Both the position numbers and the translations under genes were made by a program. This document shows positions 18,199 through 26,813 of a stretch of 64,000 nucleotides of DNA, in pieces. The notes beneath the pieces are model-generated. The model saw only the letters and a program-made list of their open reading frames with translations, was not told the origin of the DNA and ran no database searches. The first letter of the stretch is position 1. Every line of letters begins with the position of its first letter. The DNA lies in the NCBI RefSeq assembly GCF_027922045.1, contig NZ_BSEX01000009.1, positions 62,001 to 126,000 of the forward strand, written 5' to 3'. The DNA comes from Microbacterium terregens (GTDB lineage Bacteria > Pseudomonadota > Alphaproteobacteria > Sphingomonadales > Sphingomonadaceae).

Positions 18199-18227
18199 TT
18201 CCCGGGCCGCGACGTGCGGCCGGGGAA
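18199..18227 (+). terminator. Strong hairpin between pirin gene and wrbA
   Basis: TTCCC plus GGCCGC pair with GCGGCC plus GGGAA around a GACGT loop, giving 11 pairs with one G-G mismatch. No T-run follows, so it may be a 3'-end stabiliser or partial attenuator rather than a full intrinsic terminator. Confidence 0.35.
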
Positions 18228-18308
18228 GGGGGCCTGCCGATCTCTCCCTCCCTGAGGCAGGCCCCCGATTTCCAAGGCCATGGGCGGGCAGAAGCAAGGA
18301 GACATGCG

Positions 18309-18911
18309 ATGGCAAAGGTTCTGGTGCTCTATTACTCGTCCTATGGCCACATCATGAAGATGGCCGAGGCGGTCGCCGAAGGTGCCCGCGGCGCCGGGGC
18401 GGAAGTCGACATCCGCCGCGTTGCCGAGACGGTGCCGGAGGATCTCGCCCGCGCCTCGCACTATGTGATGGATCAGCCCTATCCGGTGCTGGAGGACGTC
18501 AACGAACTCGCCAATTATGACGCGATCATCGTCGGCACCGGCACCCGCTATGGCCGCATGACGAGCCAGATGGCGGCGTTCTGGGACAAGACGGGCGGCG
18601 TCTGGGCTCGCGGCGCACTGATCGGCAAGGTGGGCGGCGCCTTCACCTCGACGGCCAGTCAGCATGGCGGGCAGGAGACGACGCTGTTCTCGATCATCAC
18701 CAACCTGCTGCACCACGGGCTTGCCATCGTCGGCCTCGACTATGGCTTCCAGGGGCAAATGGGCGTGGACGAGGTGCGCGGCGGATCGCCTTATGGTGCG
18801 ACCACCATCGCGGGCGGCGACGGCAGCCGCCAACCGCACGCGGAGGAACTCGAGTCGGCGCGCTACCAGGGTCGTCGCATCGCGCTGACCGCGGCCAAGC
18901 TCACCGCCTGA
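18309..18911 (+). CDS. wrbA: NAD(P)H:quinone oxidoreductase, type IV
   Basis: This is an FMN-dependent quinone reductase of 200 residues that reduces quinones by two electrons and so limits redox cycling. The flavodoxin-like fold is marked by [18 protein letters not shown] (FMN phosphate loop), [28 protein letters not shown] and [10 protein letters not shown], all diagnostic of WrbA. Length is standard. It probably shares regulation with pirin under the divergent LysR protein. Confidence 0.96.
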   Translation: MAKVLVLYYSSYGHIMKMAEAVAEGARGAGAEVDIRRVAETVPEDLARASHYVMDQPYPVLEDVNELANYDAIIVGTGTRYGRMTSQMAAFWDKTGGVWARGALIGKVGGAFTSTASQHGGQETTLFSIITNLLHHGLAIVGLDYGFQGQMGVDEVRGGSPYGATTIAGGDGSRQPHAEELESARYQGRRIALTAAKLTA

Positions 18912-18956
18912 CGGTCGGCGGGGCCAAGAGGCGCGCGCCCATGTGATCGGAAGCGG

Positions 18957-19045
18957 TACCCCGGCGAAGGCCGGGGCCCAGTTGGGATAGTGCCGGATTG
19001 AGGCACGACGACCTCCCCACCTGAGCCCCGGCCTGCGCCGGGGCA
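18957..19045. repeat. REP-like palindromic repeat doublet, inverted
   Basis: Two 25-nt units, 18957-18981 and 19021-19045, each form a hairpin with arms CCCCGGC/GCCGGGG and stand in opposite orientation (3 mismatches between one unit and the reverse complement of the other). They share the frame T-stem-CCxGC-GxAG-GCxGG-stem-CCAG with the doublet inside the gene at 41012-41833, so the family is dispersed. It sits between the convergent 3' ends of wrbA and the peptidase gene, where it may act as transcriptional punctuation. Confidence 0.8.
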
Positions 19046-19073
19046 CTGCCTGGGCGATCCTCGGATACTACCG

Positions 19074-19898
19074 TCAGGGTCGCGGAGGCGTCGCAGGCCG
19101 CGGCGCCAGCAGCCGCTTGTCCTCGGGGCGGTTCGGGTAGGCGGGGAAGCGTGCGGCCGCGGGCGCGAACAGCCTGCGCGCGGTTGCCGCGCCCGGTGCG
19201 TTCGGCGTGCGGCCGACCCAGCGCCAATGCCACGGCTCCCACTTCACCTGCTGCTTGTTGCCGGCCGGGAAGGACTGCTCAAAGCCGAACTCGGCGGCAT
19301 GGGCGATCAGCCATCGCCCCGCGGGGGTAGCCGCGAAACAGGCCTCCGCATCCGGGCAGCCGCCGCGATCGCGCGTGCCGAAATCGACGACATAGCCGGT
19401 CGCATGTTCGCTGAACCCCGGCGGGGCCGAGGCCCAGGCGCGCTCGCGAAAGCTGCTGCTCTCGTCCGGATTGATGCCGCCACAGAAGGTCTGGCGCTGC
19501 AGACGGACCGAGCGGTGGCAGGACACCGCGCGCAGCTTGCCCGCGATCGCCGGATCCTGGTCGGCGCGGGCGAGCAGTGCCTGCAGGTCCGCGAGCATGG
19601 CCGGGTGGATGCGACAGCTGCCGCCCGGCGCGAATTCCTCCGGCGCCGGGATCAGCGCGGTTTCCGTCGTATCCGGGTAGGGGAAGTGGTTGAACAGCCG
19701 CCCGTCCGGCCCCGGCTGAACGATGCCGCGGTCGCACAGCGCGATCGGCGCGCGGTTGACGGCGACGGCTGGCGGCGGTGCTGCGGGGGCAGGCGTGGGG
19801 GCGGGCACCACCGGCGCCTCGACGGGAGCGGGCCTGGGCGCCGAGCAGGCGGCAAGCGCCAGCACCAGCGCAGCGGACATCCGCAGGGAGTTACGCAA
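19074..19898 (-). CDS. VanY-like D-alanyl-D-alanine carboxypeptidase, lipoprotein (M15B)
   Basis: This is a 274-residue envelope peptidase that probably trims peptidoglycan stem peptides. The start is a TTG at 19898, chosen because CAGGAGG sits at ideal distance; the frame then begins with a signal ending in LALAACSA, a lipobox. A Pro/Ala-rich linker follows (~25-50). The zinc motifs of family M15 are clear: FSEHATGYVVDFG (SxHxxGxAxD type) and KWEPWHWRWVG (ExWHxR type). The gene is convergent with wrbA, separated by the REP doublet. Confidence 0.88.
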   Translation of the reverse strand: MRNSLRMSAALVLALAACSAPRPAPVEAPVVPAPTPAPAAPPPAVAVNRAPIALCDRGIVQPGPDGRLFNHFPYPDTTETALIPAPEEFAPGGSCRIHPAMLADLQALLARADQDPAIAGKLRAVSCHRSVRLQRQTFCGGINPDESSSFRERAWASAPPGFSEHATGYVVDFGTRDRGGCPDAEACFAATPAGRWLIAHAAEFGFEQSFPAGNKQQVKWEPWHWRWVGRTPNAPGAATARRLFAPAAARFPAYPNRPEDKRLLAPRPATPPRP

Positions 19899-19987
19899 TC
19901 CAACCTCCTGAACCGCACGGGGCGGCGCTGCCGCCTTTCGGCGCCTGCGCTCTGGCATGTCGGCGGCGGCGGTGGCAAGGGACCAGC

Positions 19988-20638
19988 ATGCTGGATGACC
20001 TAGTGCTCTTCATCGATGGCGAAGCGATCGTGATCGACAAACCGGCGGGCCTGCCGGTCGACCGCCCGCGCGACCGCAGCCCGAGCATCGAATCGCGGCT
20101 GGACGAACTGACCTTCGGCTTCCAGCGGCTGCCGACGCCGGTCCACCGCCTGGACCGCGACACCAGCGGCTGCCTGTTGCTCGCCCGCAATCCCAAGGCG
20201 CACGCCCGCTTCCAGCAGGCGTTCGAGGGCGGGCTGGTGCAGAAGCGCTACCTGGCCGTGCTCGACGGGGTGCCGGCGGAAAGCTCCGGCACGATCGACC
20301 TGCCGCTCGCCAAGGTGAGCAGTCCGGAGGCGGGCTGGCGCATGGTCGGCGATTCCAAGGGCAAGCCCGCGCGCACCAACTGGAAGCTGCTGCGCGCCGA
20401 CGGCGGCCGCGCGCTGGTCGCGTTTTTCCCCGAGACGGGACGCACCCACCAGATCCGCGTCCATGCCGCCGAGGGGCTGGGCGCACCGGTGGCGGGCGAC
20501 CCGGTCTATGGCCGGGCGGGCGGCCCGATGCTGCTCCACGCCGCGCAGCTCACCGTGCCGCGCGGCAGCAAGCCGCCGGTGGAGGCGATCGCGCCGCTGC
20601 CGCCCAGCTTCGCAGCGGCTGGGTTCGGGGACAGCTGA
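19988..20638 (+). CDS. RluA-family pseudouridine synthase
   Basis: This is a 216-residue RNA-modifying enzyme. The catalytic motif is VHRLDRDTSGCLLLARN with the conserved Asp, followed by KRYLAVLDG and the RNA-binding FPETGRTHQIRVH and AGDPVYG motifs. It lacks an N-terminal S4 domain, so it is like the short RluA/TruC type rather than RluC/D. Whether the target is rRNA or tRNA cannot be decided. The ATG at 19988 has AAGGGA upstream. It is followed by arfB 12 bp downstream. Confidence 0.92.
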   Translation: MLDDLVLFIDGEAIVIDKPAGLPVDRPRDRSPSIESRLDELTFGFQRLPTPVHRLDRDTSGCLLLARNPKAHARFQQAFEGGLVQKRYLAVLDGVPAESSGTIDLPLAKVSSPEAGWRMVGDSKGKPARTNWKLLRADGGRALVAFFPETGRTHQIRVHAAEGLGAPVAGDPVYGRAGGPMLLHAAQLTVPRGSKPPVEAIAPLPPSFAAAGFGDS

Positions 20639-20650
20639 GGCGCCGTCCGA

Positions 20651-21076
20651 ATGGCAGCCATCCCGATCACCCGCTCGATCCACATCGACAGCGACGAACT
20701 GGTCGAGAGCTTCACGCGCGCGAGCGGGCCGGGCGGGCAGCACGTCAACACCACCGACAGCGCGGTGCTGCTGCGTTTCGACGTGGCGGCCTCCCCGAAC
20801 CTGCCGGAAGCCGTGAAGAACCGGCTGGCCGAGCTGGCGGGCTCCCGGATGACGCGCGAGGGCGTGCTGGTCTTGCGCAGCGAGGGGGCGCGTTCCCAGC
20901 TTCTCAACCGAGAGGAAGTGCGCGAGCGGCTGGTCGCTTTGATCCGGGAGGCGACCTTCGTGCCGCGCAAGCGCAAGCCCACCAAGCCCAGCCGCGCGGC
21001 AAAGGCGCGGCGGGTGGACGAGAAAAAGGGCCGCAGCGCCGTCAAGGCCGGACGCGGCAAGGTCCGCTTCGACTGA
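20651..21076 (+). CDS. arfB: Alternative ribosome-rescue factor / peptidyl-tRNA hydrolase ArfB
   Basis: This 141-residue protein hydrolyses peptidyl-tRNA on stalled ribosomes. The catalytic GGQ is at residues 28-30 within RASGPGGQHVNTTDSAV. The C-terminal tail (~105-141) is strongly basic (RKRKPTKPSRAAKARR and later KKGR), which in ArfB enters the empty mRNA channel. Length agrees with the family. It lies in a short plus-strand run with the pseudouridine synthase and the GAF-domain reductase. Confidence 0.94.
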   Translation: MAAIPITRSIHIDSDELVESFTRASGPGGQHVNTTDSAVLLRFDVAASPNLPEAVKNRLAELAGSRMTREGVLVLRSEGARSQLLNREEVRERLVALIREATFVPRKRKPTKPSRAAKARRVDEKKGRSAVKAGRGKVRFD

Positions 21077-21107
21077 GCGCCGGGCCGCAACAAGGAAAAG
21101 GAACGCC

Positions 21108-21596
21108 ATGTACGTCTTCGACATCGCCGCCGGCTCCAAGCAGGAGCTGTACCGCGAACTCGCCAGCGCGCTCGACGCGCTCACCGCCGACGAGCCGGAT
21201 GCGATCGCCAACATGGCCAATGCGGCGGCGCTCTTGTGGGAATATCTGCCCGACCTCAACTGGTCCGGCTTCTACCGCAACGTTGCCGACGAGCTGGTGC
21301 TGGGGCCGTTCCAGGGCAAGGCCGCCTGCATCCGCATCCCGTTCGGCAAGGGCGTGTGCGGCGCCGCTGCGTCCACCCGCGAGACTCAGCGCGTGGAAGA
21401 CGTGCACGCCTTCCCCGGACACATCGCCTGCGACGCGGCCAGCCGCTCGGAACTGGTGGTGCCGATCGTCCACGACGGCCGCCTGCTCGGCGTGCTCGAC
21501 CTCGACAGCCCCTCGCCGGCGCGCTTCGATGCCGAGGACGCCGCCGGCTGCGAGCTGCTGATGCAGCGCCTCGCCCCCCGCATCGCGGGCGCCTGA
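21108..21596 (+). CDS. msrC: Free methionine-(R)-sulfoxide reductase (GAF domain)
   Basis: This 162-residue cytosolic enzyme reduces free L-methionine-(R)-sulfoxide. The whole protein is one GAF domain. The three cysteines Cys74 (KAACIRIP), Cys84 (KGVCGAAA) and Cys108 (HIACDAA) have the 10- and 24-residue spacing of the characterised E. coli enzyme. LNWSGFYRN and LLGVLDLDSP are further family motifs. AAGGAAAAGGAA precedes the ATG. Its stop lies only 7 bp from the convergent stop of the OmpA-like gene. Confidence 0.94.
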   Translation: MYVFDIAAGSKQELYRELASALDALTADEPDAIANMANAAALLWEYLPDLNWSGFYRNVADELVLGPFQGKAACIRIPFGKGVCGAAASTRETQRVEDVHAFPGHIACDAASRSELVVPIVHDGRLLGVLDLDSPSPARFDAEDAAGCELLMQRLAPRIAGA

Positions 21597-21603
21597 CCTC
21601 GCG

Positions 21604-22221
21604 TCACTCGGTGGGAGTGGGCTCCGGCGTAGGGCTCGGCTGCGGCTCGGGAAGCGCGACCGCGATGTCGACGCGGCGGTTGCGCGCGCGGCCGGCTTCG
21701 TCGTCGCTGCCGTCCGTATTGGCGTTGGGCGCCACCGGCCGGTTCTCGCCGAGCGCGATCACGGTGATGCGATCCTTGGCCACGCCTTTCGCGACCAGAT
21801 AGTCGCGCACCGCCTCCGCGCGGCGCCGCGACGCGCGCAGGTTGTCCGCGTCCGAACCCTTCGAGTCGCTGTGGCCGCTCAGCCGGATCGGGCCGCCCGC
21901 CTGGAGCGCGGGTTCGGCCAGCAGCGTGTCGAGCGCAGCCTTGGCTGCGTCGTCCAAGGCCACTCCCTTGGGGAACTGGACGGTCGCCTCGATCGGCTCG
22001 AGCGGCGGCGGCGTGGGTTCGGCGTCCGGTTCGGTTTCCGGGCGGATGATCGACTTGCCCTCGGGCGTCGGCTCCGCCGTCGGGGCGATGTTGACGACCT
22101 CCAGCTCGGCGTTGTTCTCGGCCGGGGCGGGATCGGCGCGGTTGCCCTCGGAAGGGCCGCATCCCGCCAGGAGCGCGGCCAGCCCGCCGGCCGCCACCGC
22201 GTGGCACAAGGTCCGTTTCAT
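21604..22221 (-). CDS. OmpA-family lipoprotein
   Basis: This is a 205-residue envelope protein. The signal peptide ends in a lipobox (LAALLAGCG), a Pro/Glu-rich linker follows to ~80, and the OmpA C-terminal domain (~85-190) has RLSGHSDSKGSDADNLRASR and ENRPVAPN plus ARNRRVDIAV, the peptidoglycan-binding signature. The tail is PTPEPTPTE-type repeats. Such proteins tether the outer membrane to peptidoglycan. Its ATG overlaps the stop of the upstream antiporter gene (ATGA), so it is translated with it. Confidence 0.9.
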   Translation of the reverse strand: MKRTLCHAVAAGGLAALLAGCGPSEGNRADPAPAENNAELEVVNIAPTAEPTPEGKSIIRPETEPDAEPTPPPLEPIEATVQFPKGVALDDAAKAALDTLLAEPALQAGGPIRLSGHSDSKGSDADNLRASRRRAEAVRDYLVAKGVAKDRITVIALGENRPVAPNANTDGSDDEAGRARNRRVDIAVALPEPQPSPTPEPTPTE

Positions 22222-24044
22222 CGTTCCTCCCCAATCAGGTTCTCGTTTCGGGTCTCCGGCTCGCGCACGCGGGGCGGGGCATAGGAGACGATCACGTCGC
22301 CGGGCTGCGGCGTCGGCCGGGTGGCATGCGTGAAGAAGCGCAGCGTCCCGTTCTTGCGCAACAGCAGCAGCATGTCGGCCTCGTCCGGCAGCACCGCCTT
22401 TGCGTCGGCAAAGTCGAACTGCTCGCTGATGCGGGTCTTGCGGAAGGACCAGCCGGCCCGTTCCCGCTCGGTAATTTCCTCGACGCCGAGGCCGGAGGTG
22501 AACAGCGCGCGGCCACGCAGCGCCTCCGGCAGCGCGCGCGGATCGCCGCTCGCGTCGCCCAGCTGGTACACCGCGTCGCGCCCGATCTGCGGCGCGAACT
22601 CGCTGCACACCAGCGCATTATAGGCTTCGTTCTCGGAGGTCGCGGCCAGGACCTGGAACTGGCTGAGGTCCAGCTGCTCCTCGGTCGCCTCGGCCAGGAT
22701 CTCGCCGTGATAGGTCGGGATGCCGCGCTGGCGGGCGGGGGAGAGCCGCTGCCAGCTGCTGTCGCTCACCAGCACCGGCACGTCGAGCGAGCGCAGATGC
22801 TCGGCAAGCGCCAGGCTCCAGTCGGTGCTCCCCACGATCAGCAGGCCGCGCTCGCTGGCGCCGGTGACCTTCAGCCAGCGGGCGACCGTGCGGATGCTGA
22901 AGCCGTGGGCGATGATGGTCGTGACCACGACCGCAAAGGAGAGCGTCACGAGAATGTCGCCGTCGCTGTAGCCGAGCCGGTCGAGCCGGAGCGCGAACAG
23001 CCCCGACACCGCGACCGCGACGACCCCGCGCGGCGCGATCCAGGCGATCAGCAGCCGCTCGTTCCACGGCACCCGGCTGAACGCGAGGCTGAGGAGCACG
23101 GTCGCCGGGCGCACCAGCAGCAGCAGTGCGACCAGGAAGCCGGCGAAGCGCCATTCGAAGCGACGCAGCACCTCCAGGTCGAGCTGTGCGGAGAGCAGCA
23201 CGAACACGCCGGAGATCAGGAGGACGGTGATGTTCTCCTTGAACGGGTGGACGTCGCGCAGCGAGTCCAGCTTCATGTTGGCCAGCGCGATGCCCATCAC
23301 CGTCACGGCCAGCAGCCCGGTTTCCTGCTGGATCAGGTTTGACAGCACGAAGGTGCCGATCACCGCGACCAGCAGGACGGGCGCCTTCAGATACTCCGGC
23401 ACATGCCCGCGCGGGAACGCCCAGGCGATCGCCCGCGCCACCGCATAGCCGATCAGGCCCGCGAGCACTGCGGCCGCCAGCAGCGACACGATCACCCCGC
23501 CCAGCGACGCGCCCGCCTCCGATCGACGGAGATATTCATAGGTGATGACCGCACAGAGCGCGCCGAAGGGATCGTTGACGATCGCCTCCCACTTCAGGAT
23601 CGCGCGGGGCCGCGGCGCGACGTTGCTCTGGCGCAGCAGCGGCAGGACCACGGTGGGTCCGGTGACCACCATGATGCCGGCGAACAGGATCGCGACCGGC
23701 CACACCAGCCCGGCGACATAATAGCAGGCGAGCGCTCCCAGCGCCCATCCGACCGGGATGCCGATCAGCGCCAGGCGGGTGACGGCGCCCTCGGTCTTGC
23801 GCAGCTCGCGGAAGTTCAGGCTGAGGCCGCCCTCGAACAGGATCACCGCGACGGCGATCGAGATCGCCGGTTCGAGCAGCGGGCCGAAGGCGGCATGCGG
23901 GTCGATCAGGCCGGTGACGGGACCCGCGAAGATCCCCGCCACCAGCATCAGCGCGATGGCGGGCCAGCCCGTTCGCCAGGCGACCCATTGCGCGCCGATG
24001 CCGAGCACGCCGATGAGCGCGAAGAGGAGAGCCTGTTGTTCCAT
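22218..24044 (-). CDS. CPA1-type cation:proton antiporter with C-terminal RCK domains
   Basis: This is a 608-residue inner-membrane antiporter. About 12 TM helices occupy ~1-390; VAVILFEGGLSL, MVVTGPTVVLPLLRQ and KWEAIVNDPFGAL are the ion-path motifs of CPA1 transporters, with the Asp of NDPF central. The cytosolic part has a TrkA-N-like domain (LLIVGSTDWSLALAEHL, ~420-530) and a TrkA-C-like end (TPQPGDVIVSYAP). This architecture matches K+(Na+)/H+ antiporters gated by nucleotide or glutathione. The start at 24044 (MEQQALLF) gives the expected first TM helix. Confidence 0.9.
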   Translation of the reverse strand: MEQQALLFALIGVLGIGAQWVAWRTGWPAIALMLVAGIFAGPVTGLIDPHAAFGPLLEPAISIAVAVILFEGGLSLNFRELRKTEGAVTRLALIGIPVGWALGALACYYVAGLVWPVAILFAGIMVVTGPTVVLPLLRQSNVAPRPRAILKWEAIVNDPFGALCAVITYEYLRRSEAGASLGGVIVSLLAAAVLAGLIGYAVARAIAWAFPRGHVPEYLKAPVLLVAVIGTFVLSNLIQQETGLLAVTVMGIALANMKLDSLRDVHPFKENITVLLISGVFVLLSAQLDLEVLRRFEWRFAGFLVALLLLVRPATVLLSLAFSRVPWNERLLIAWIAPRGVVAVAVSGLFALRLDRLGYSDGDILVTLSFAVVVTTIIAHGFSIRTVARWLKVTGASERGLLIVGSTDWSLALAEHLRSLDVPVLVSDSSWQRLSPARQRGIPTYHGEILAEATEEQLDLSQFQVLAATSENEAYNALVCSEFAPQIGRDAVYQLGDASGDPRALPEALRGRALFTSGLGVEEITERERAGWSFRKTRISEQFDFADAKAVLPDEADMLLLLRKNGTLRFFTHATRPTPQPGDVIVSYAPPRVREPETRNENLIGEER

Positions 24045-24121
24045 GCGACCGGCGATACCCACCTGGACCCGGTGTCGCAAATTCGCGTGGCTTTGGCGGG
24101 GGAGGCGGCTATCCCCGCGCC

Positions 24122-25159
24122 ATGGCAACTCCGACCGTCTCCGTCCTCATCCCGGTCCACAACCGGGCGCATCTGGTGGGGGATGCGATCCGCAGCATCC
24201 TGGGCCAGCGGTTCGGCGACTTCGAGCTGGTGGTGGTGGACGACGGCTCGACGGATGACTCGGTCGCGGTGGTCGAGGGTTTCGGCGATCCGCGCATCCG
24301 GGTGGTGCGGCACGCCCGGAACCTCGGCATCCCGGACGCGCGCAACACCGGCCTGGATGCCGCGCGCGGCCGGCTGATCGCCTGGCTCGACAGCGACGAC
24401 ATCGCCCGGCCGGAGCGGCTGGGCGCGCAGGTCGATTTCCTTGCCCGGAACCCGAACGTCGCGCTCGTCGGCGGCTGCGCGGGCAAGATCGACAAGGACG
24501 GCCGGCGCAAGCGTGGCGTGCGGGTTCCGCCGCTCAAGTCCGGCGACATCGCCGCCTGGCTGCTGTTCCGGTCGGCCTTCCAGCAATCCTCGGTGATGGG
24601 CCGGGCCGAGGTGCTCAAGGCAAATCCCTATCAGCCGAGCTTCGACGTGTGCGAGGACCTGGAGCTCTTCGTGCGCCTGTCGCGGAACCATAGGCTGGCG
24701 AACCTGCCGCAGGTGCTGGTCGACCGGCGCGTGCATCCCGGCCAGACCGTGTGCCAGCGGCAGGACCGCATCCGCGAGTGCAAGGGCGGGCTCTACGCCG
24801 GGCCGCTTACGGAGCTCGGCATGCGGTTCGACGCCGAGGATCTTCGCCGCCACACGATGCTGGGCAAGACGAAGCTGAAGGGCGTCGAGGCGCCGCCGGA
24901 CTTTCTGCGGTGGGCCGATGACTGGCTCCAGGCGCTGCGCGCGCGCAATGCGGAGAGCCGCTACGTTCCGCCCGAGGGGATGGCGCTGGCGACGGGCTGG
25001 TTTTGGCTGCTCGCCTGCCGCGTGGCGATGCCGACGCTGGGCCGGGCCGCGGCGGTGCGGACCTACCTGCGCTCGCCGCTGGCGCGGGGACTGATCCGCG
25101 GCCCGGCGCGGGGCTGGCTGAGCGCAAGCGCGCCCCTGCTGCTGGGCCTCCGGCGCTAG
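24122..25159 (+). CDS. Glycosyltransferase family 2
   Basis: This is a 345-residue cytoplasmic GT-A glycosyltransferase. The N-terminus TVSVLIPVHNRAHLVGDAI, VVVDDGSTDDS (nucleotide-binding) and RLIAWLDSDDIARPERL (DxD metal site) are typical. The second half (CEDLELFVRLSR) is the acceptor region. It begins the envelope-polymer cluster and its stop codon overlaps, on the other strand, the stop of the nucleotidyltransferase (CTAG). The sugar and acceptor are unknown; a role in the adjacent phospho-polyol pathway is plausible. Confidence 0.9.
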   Translation: MATPTVSVLIPVHNRAHLVGDAIRSILGQRFGDFELVVVDDGSTDDSVAVVEGFGDPRIRVVRHARNLGIPDARNTGLDAARGRLIAWLDSDDIARPERLGAQVDFLARNPNVALVGGCAGKIDKDGRRKRGVRVPPLKSGDIAAWLLFRSAFQQSSVMGRAEVLKANPYQPSFDVCEDLELFVRLSRNHRLANLPQVLVDRRVHPGQTVCQRQDRIRECKGGLYAGPLTELGMRFDAEDLRRHTMLGKTKLKGVEAPPDFLRWADDWLQALRARNAESRYVPPEGMALATGWFWLLACRVAMPTLGRAAAVRTYLRSPLARGLIRGPARGWLSASAPLLLGLRR

Positions 25160-25902
25160 CCGACGAGGCGGCGGACGAGGTCGAGATCGGAAGGCTTGTC
25201 GACATCCACCGCCGCCAGGCCGAACGGGCTCGCAACGGCCCGCGCGGAAATGCCCGCGGCGGCGCCCAGCCGCATGAGGGCCTGATCGAGCGTGAGCCGC
25301 CCGACCAGATAGCGCAGCAGCGTTCCGGTGCCGAGCCGACGCACGATCCGCCACGGCCGCTTGCGGTCCGCCTCCACCTGCGACCACAGGTCGAGCGCCG
25401 CGTTCGCCTTGGGCGTCGCCAGATAGAAGAGGTTGCACCCCGACCAGCTGCCATCGGCGAAGCGCAGATAGGTGCGTTGCGTGTCCGGCACTGCTGCCTC
25501 GATCACGTCGCGGCGGGCGAGCAGCGCGGTCACGTCCGCGCCCGCCGGCGTCGCCGCCAGGAACGCGGTGATCCACTCCGGTTCGAGCAGCGCATGGTCG
25601 GCGGTGGTGACCAGCAACGGCGTGCCCAGGGTCTCGAGCCCGCTGCGGGTGCTCCGGCTGGGGCCGGCCTCTGCGGGCAGCACCTCGACGCCGAGCGTTT
25701 CCGCGTGGGCGGCAACGGCCGGGTCGGAGACGGAGACGCCGATGCGGGTGGCGCCGGCTGCGCGGAGCGACCGGACGACGCGGGCGAGCATCGTCACGCC
25801 GCCGACTTCGATCAGCGCCTTGGCGGGCACGCCGGCATAGTCGGCCACCGGATCGACGCCGCCGCGCGAGCCGGCGAGCACCAGGGCGTGGAACGCGCTC
25901 AT
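25156..25902 (-). CDS. NTP transferase (MobA-like nucleotidyltransferase)
   Basis: This is a 248-residue protein with a Rossmann-like nucleotidyltransferase fold. The N-terminus HALVLAGSRGGVDPVADYAG and KALIEVGGVTMLARVV form the NTP-binding site, a variant of LxAGxGxRxxP; VTTADHALLEPEW supplies the metal-binding Asp. It would activate a phosphorylated alcohol or sugar to its NDP (often CDP) form. It overlaps the upstream gene by 4 nt (ATGA). A second, differently built transferase lies at 32176-32898, so the cluster may make two activated precursors. Confidence 0.8.
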   Translation of the reverse strand: MSAFHALVLAGSRGGVDPVADYAGVPAKALIEVGGVTMLARVVRSLRAAGATRIGVSVSDPAVAAHAETLGVEVLPAEAGPSRSTRSGLETLGTPLLVTTADHALLEPEWITAFLAATPAGADVTALLARRDVIEAAVPDTQRTYLRFADGSWSGCNLFYLATPKANAALDLWSQVEADRKRPWRIVRRLGTGTLLRYLVGRLTLDQALMRLGAAAGISARAVASPFGLAAVDVDKPSDLDLVRRLVG

Positions 25903-26813
25903 GCCCGTGCGCGCGCGCGCCAGACCTTCCACAGCACGCCGGGTGCGGCGAGCAGGGGGTGGCGTTCGGCCCAGGGCGTCAGCTTGACGGGTACGCCGGT
26001 ATGCCGCTCGACCTTCCACGCGCCGTAGCGCGCGGCCCCGTCGAGCAGGAAGGCGGCCTTCACCAGGCGCAGCGCGTTGAGCGGCTTGCCCAGCCGCCGG
26101 CGCGATCGCCAGCGGCGCAGCAACTGCGCCCGTGTCTCGGCGTCCAGGATCGGCGACACCCCGTCCGGCGTTCGGCGAACCTCGATCCCGGCCGCTTCCC
26201 AGGCGAGCAGGAGAAGTTCGGCATAGCGTTGCGGATCATAGGCGAGGATCTGGTCCTCGCGGCCCGGCTGCTCGACGCGCAATTCCGCGCGATAGGTTTC
26301 CCGGAACAGCGCCTTCCAATAGGCCGCTGGCGCGCCGTGAGTGGGGCCGAGCACGGCGGCAAAGCGAGCGGCGGTGATCGCGGCCGCCGCGATCGCGTCC
26401 ACGACCGCTTCCGCCTGCGCCGCGCCGGCGATCCACAGCAGGGCGCTCGGCTGCACGAAGCGGGTCCAGATGGTCGTGTCGGCCAGTTCCCCGCTCGCCG
26501 CCTCCGCAAAGACGGAGAGCGGCATGGTCGCGACCTTGGCCTGGAGCATGCGGCCGCCGACGCGAACCTCCTCGAAGCTGATGTCGGGCCAGATCCGCTG
26601 CGACACCATGCCGCGGACGCCGGGCGCCGGCGGCCCCTCGGTCAGGACGTAGAAGTCGAGCAGCCCGTCCAGGTCGCCGGTCCGCAGCACCGAGCCGTAG
26701 AACAGCACCGCCGATCCCCCAAGCCGGCCGGCGACGACCGCGGCTGCCTCGACGATCTCGGGCCGGACCTCGGCCGCCAGCATGTCGGCGATGGCGCGAC
26801 GAAGCGGGCGCAT
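25899..26813 (-). CDS. Nucleotidyltransferase-like protein of unknown function
   Basis: This is a 304-residue protein that I do not recognise with certainty. Residues ~37-56 contain LFYGSVLRTGDLDGLLDFYVL-like spacing, that is a G-S pair followed by acidic residues and a hydrophobic strand, resembling the polymerase-beta nucleotidyltransferase core. The central part is alpha-helical and Ala-rich, and the C-terminus is basic. The ATG at 26813 shares bases with the stop of the lipid-kinase gene, and a GTG at 26816 is an alternative. Translational coupling to both neighbours points to a common pathway. No membrane segment is evident. Confidence 0.6.
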   Translation of the reverse strand: MRPLRRAIADMLAAEVRPEIVEAAAVVAGRLGGSAVLFYGSVLRTGDLDGLLDFYVLTEGPPAPGVRGMVSQRIWPDISFEEVRVGGRMLQAKVATMPLSVFAEAASGELADTTIWTRFVQPSALLWIAGAAQAEAVVDAIAAAAITAARFAAVLGPTHGAPAAYWKALFRETYRAELRVEQPGREDQILAYDPQRYAELLLLAWEAAGIEVRRTPDGVSPILDAETRAQLLRRWRSRRRLGKPLNALRLVKAAFLLDGAARYGAWKVERHTGVPVKLTPWAERHPLLAAPGVLWKVWRARARA

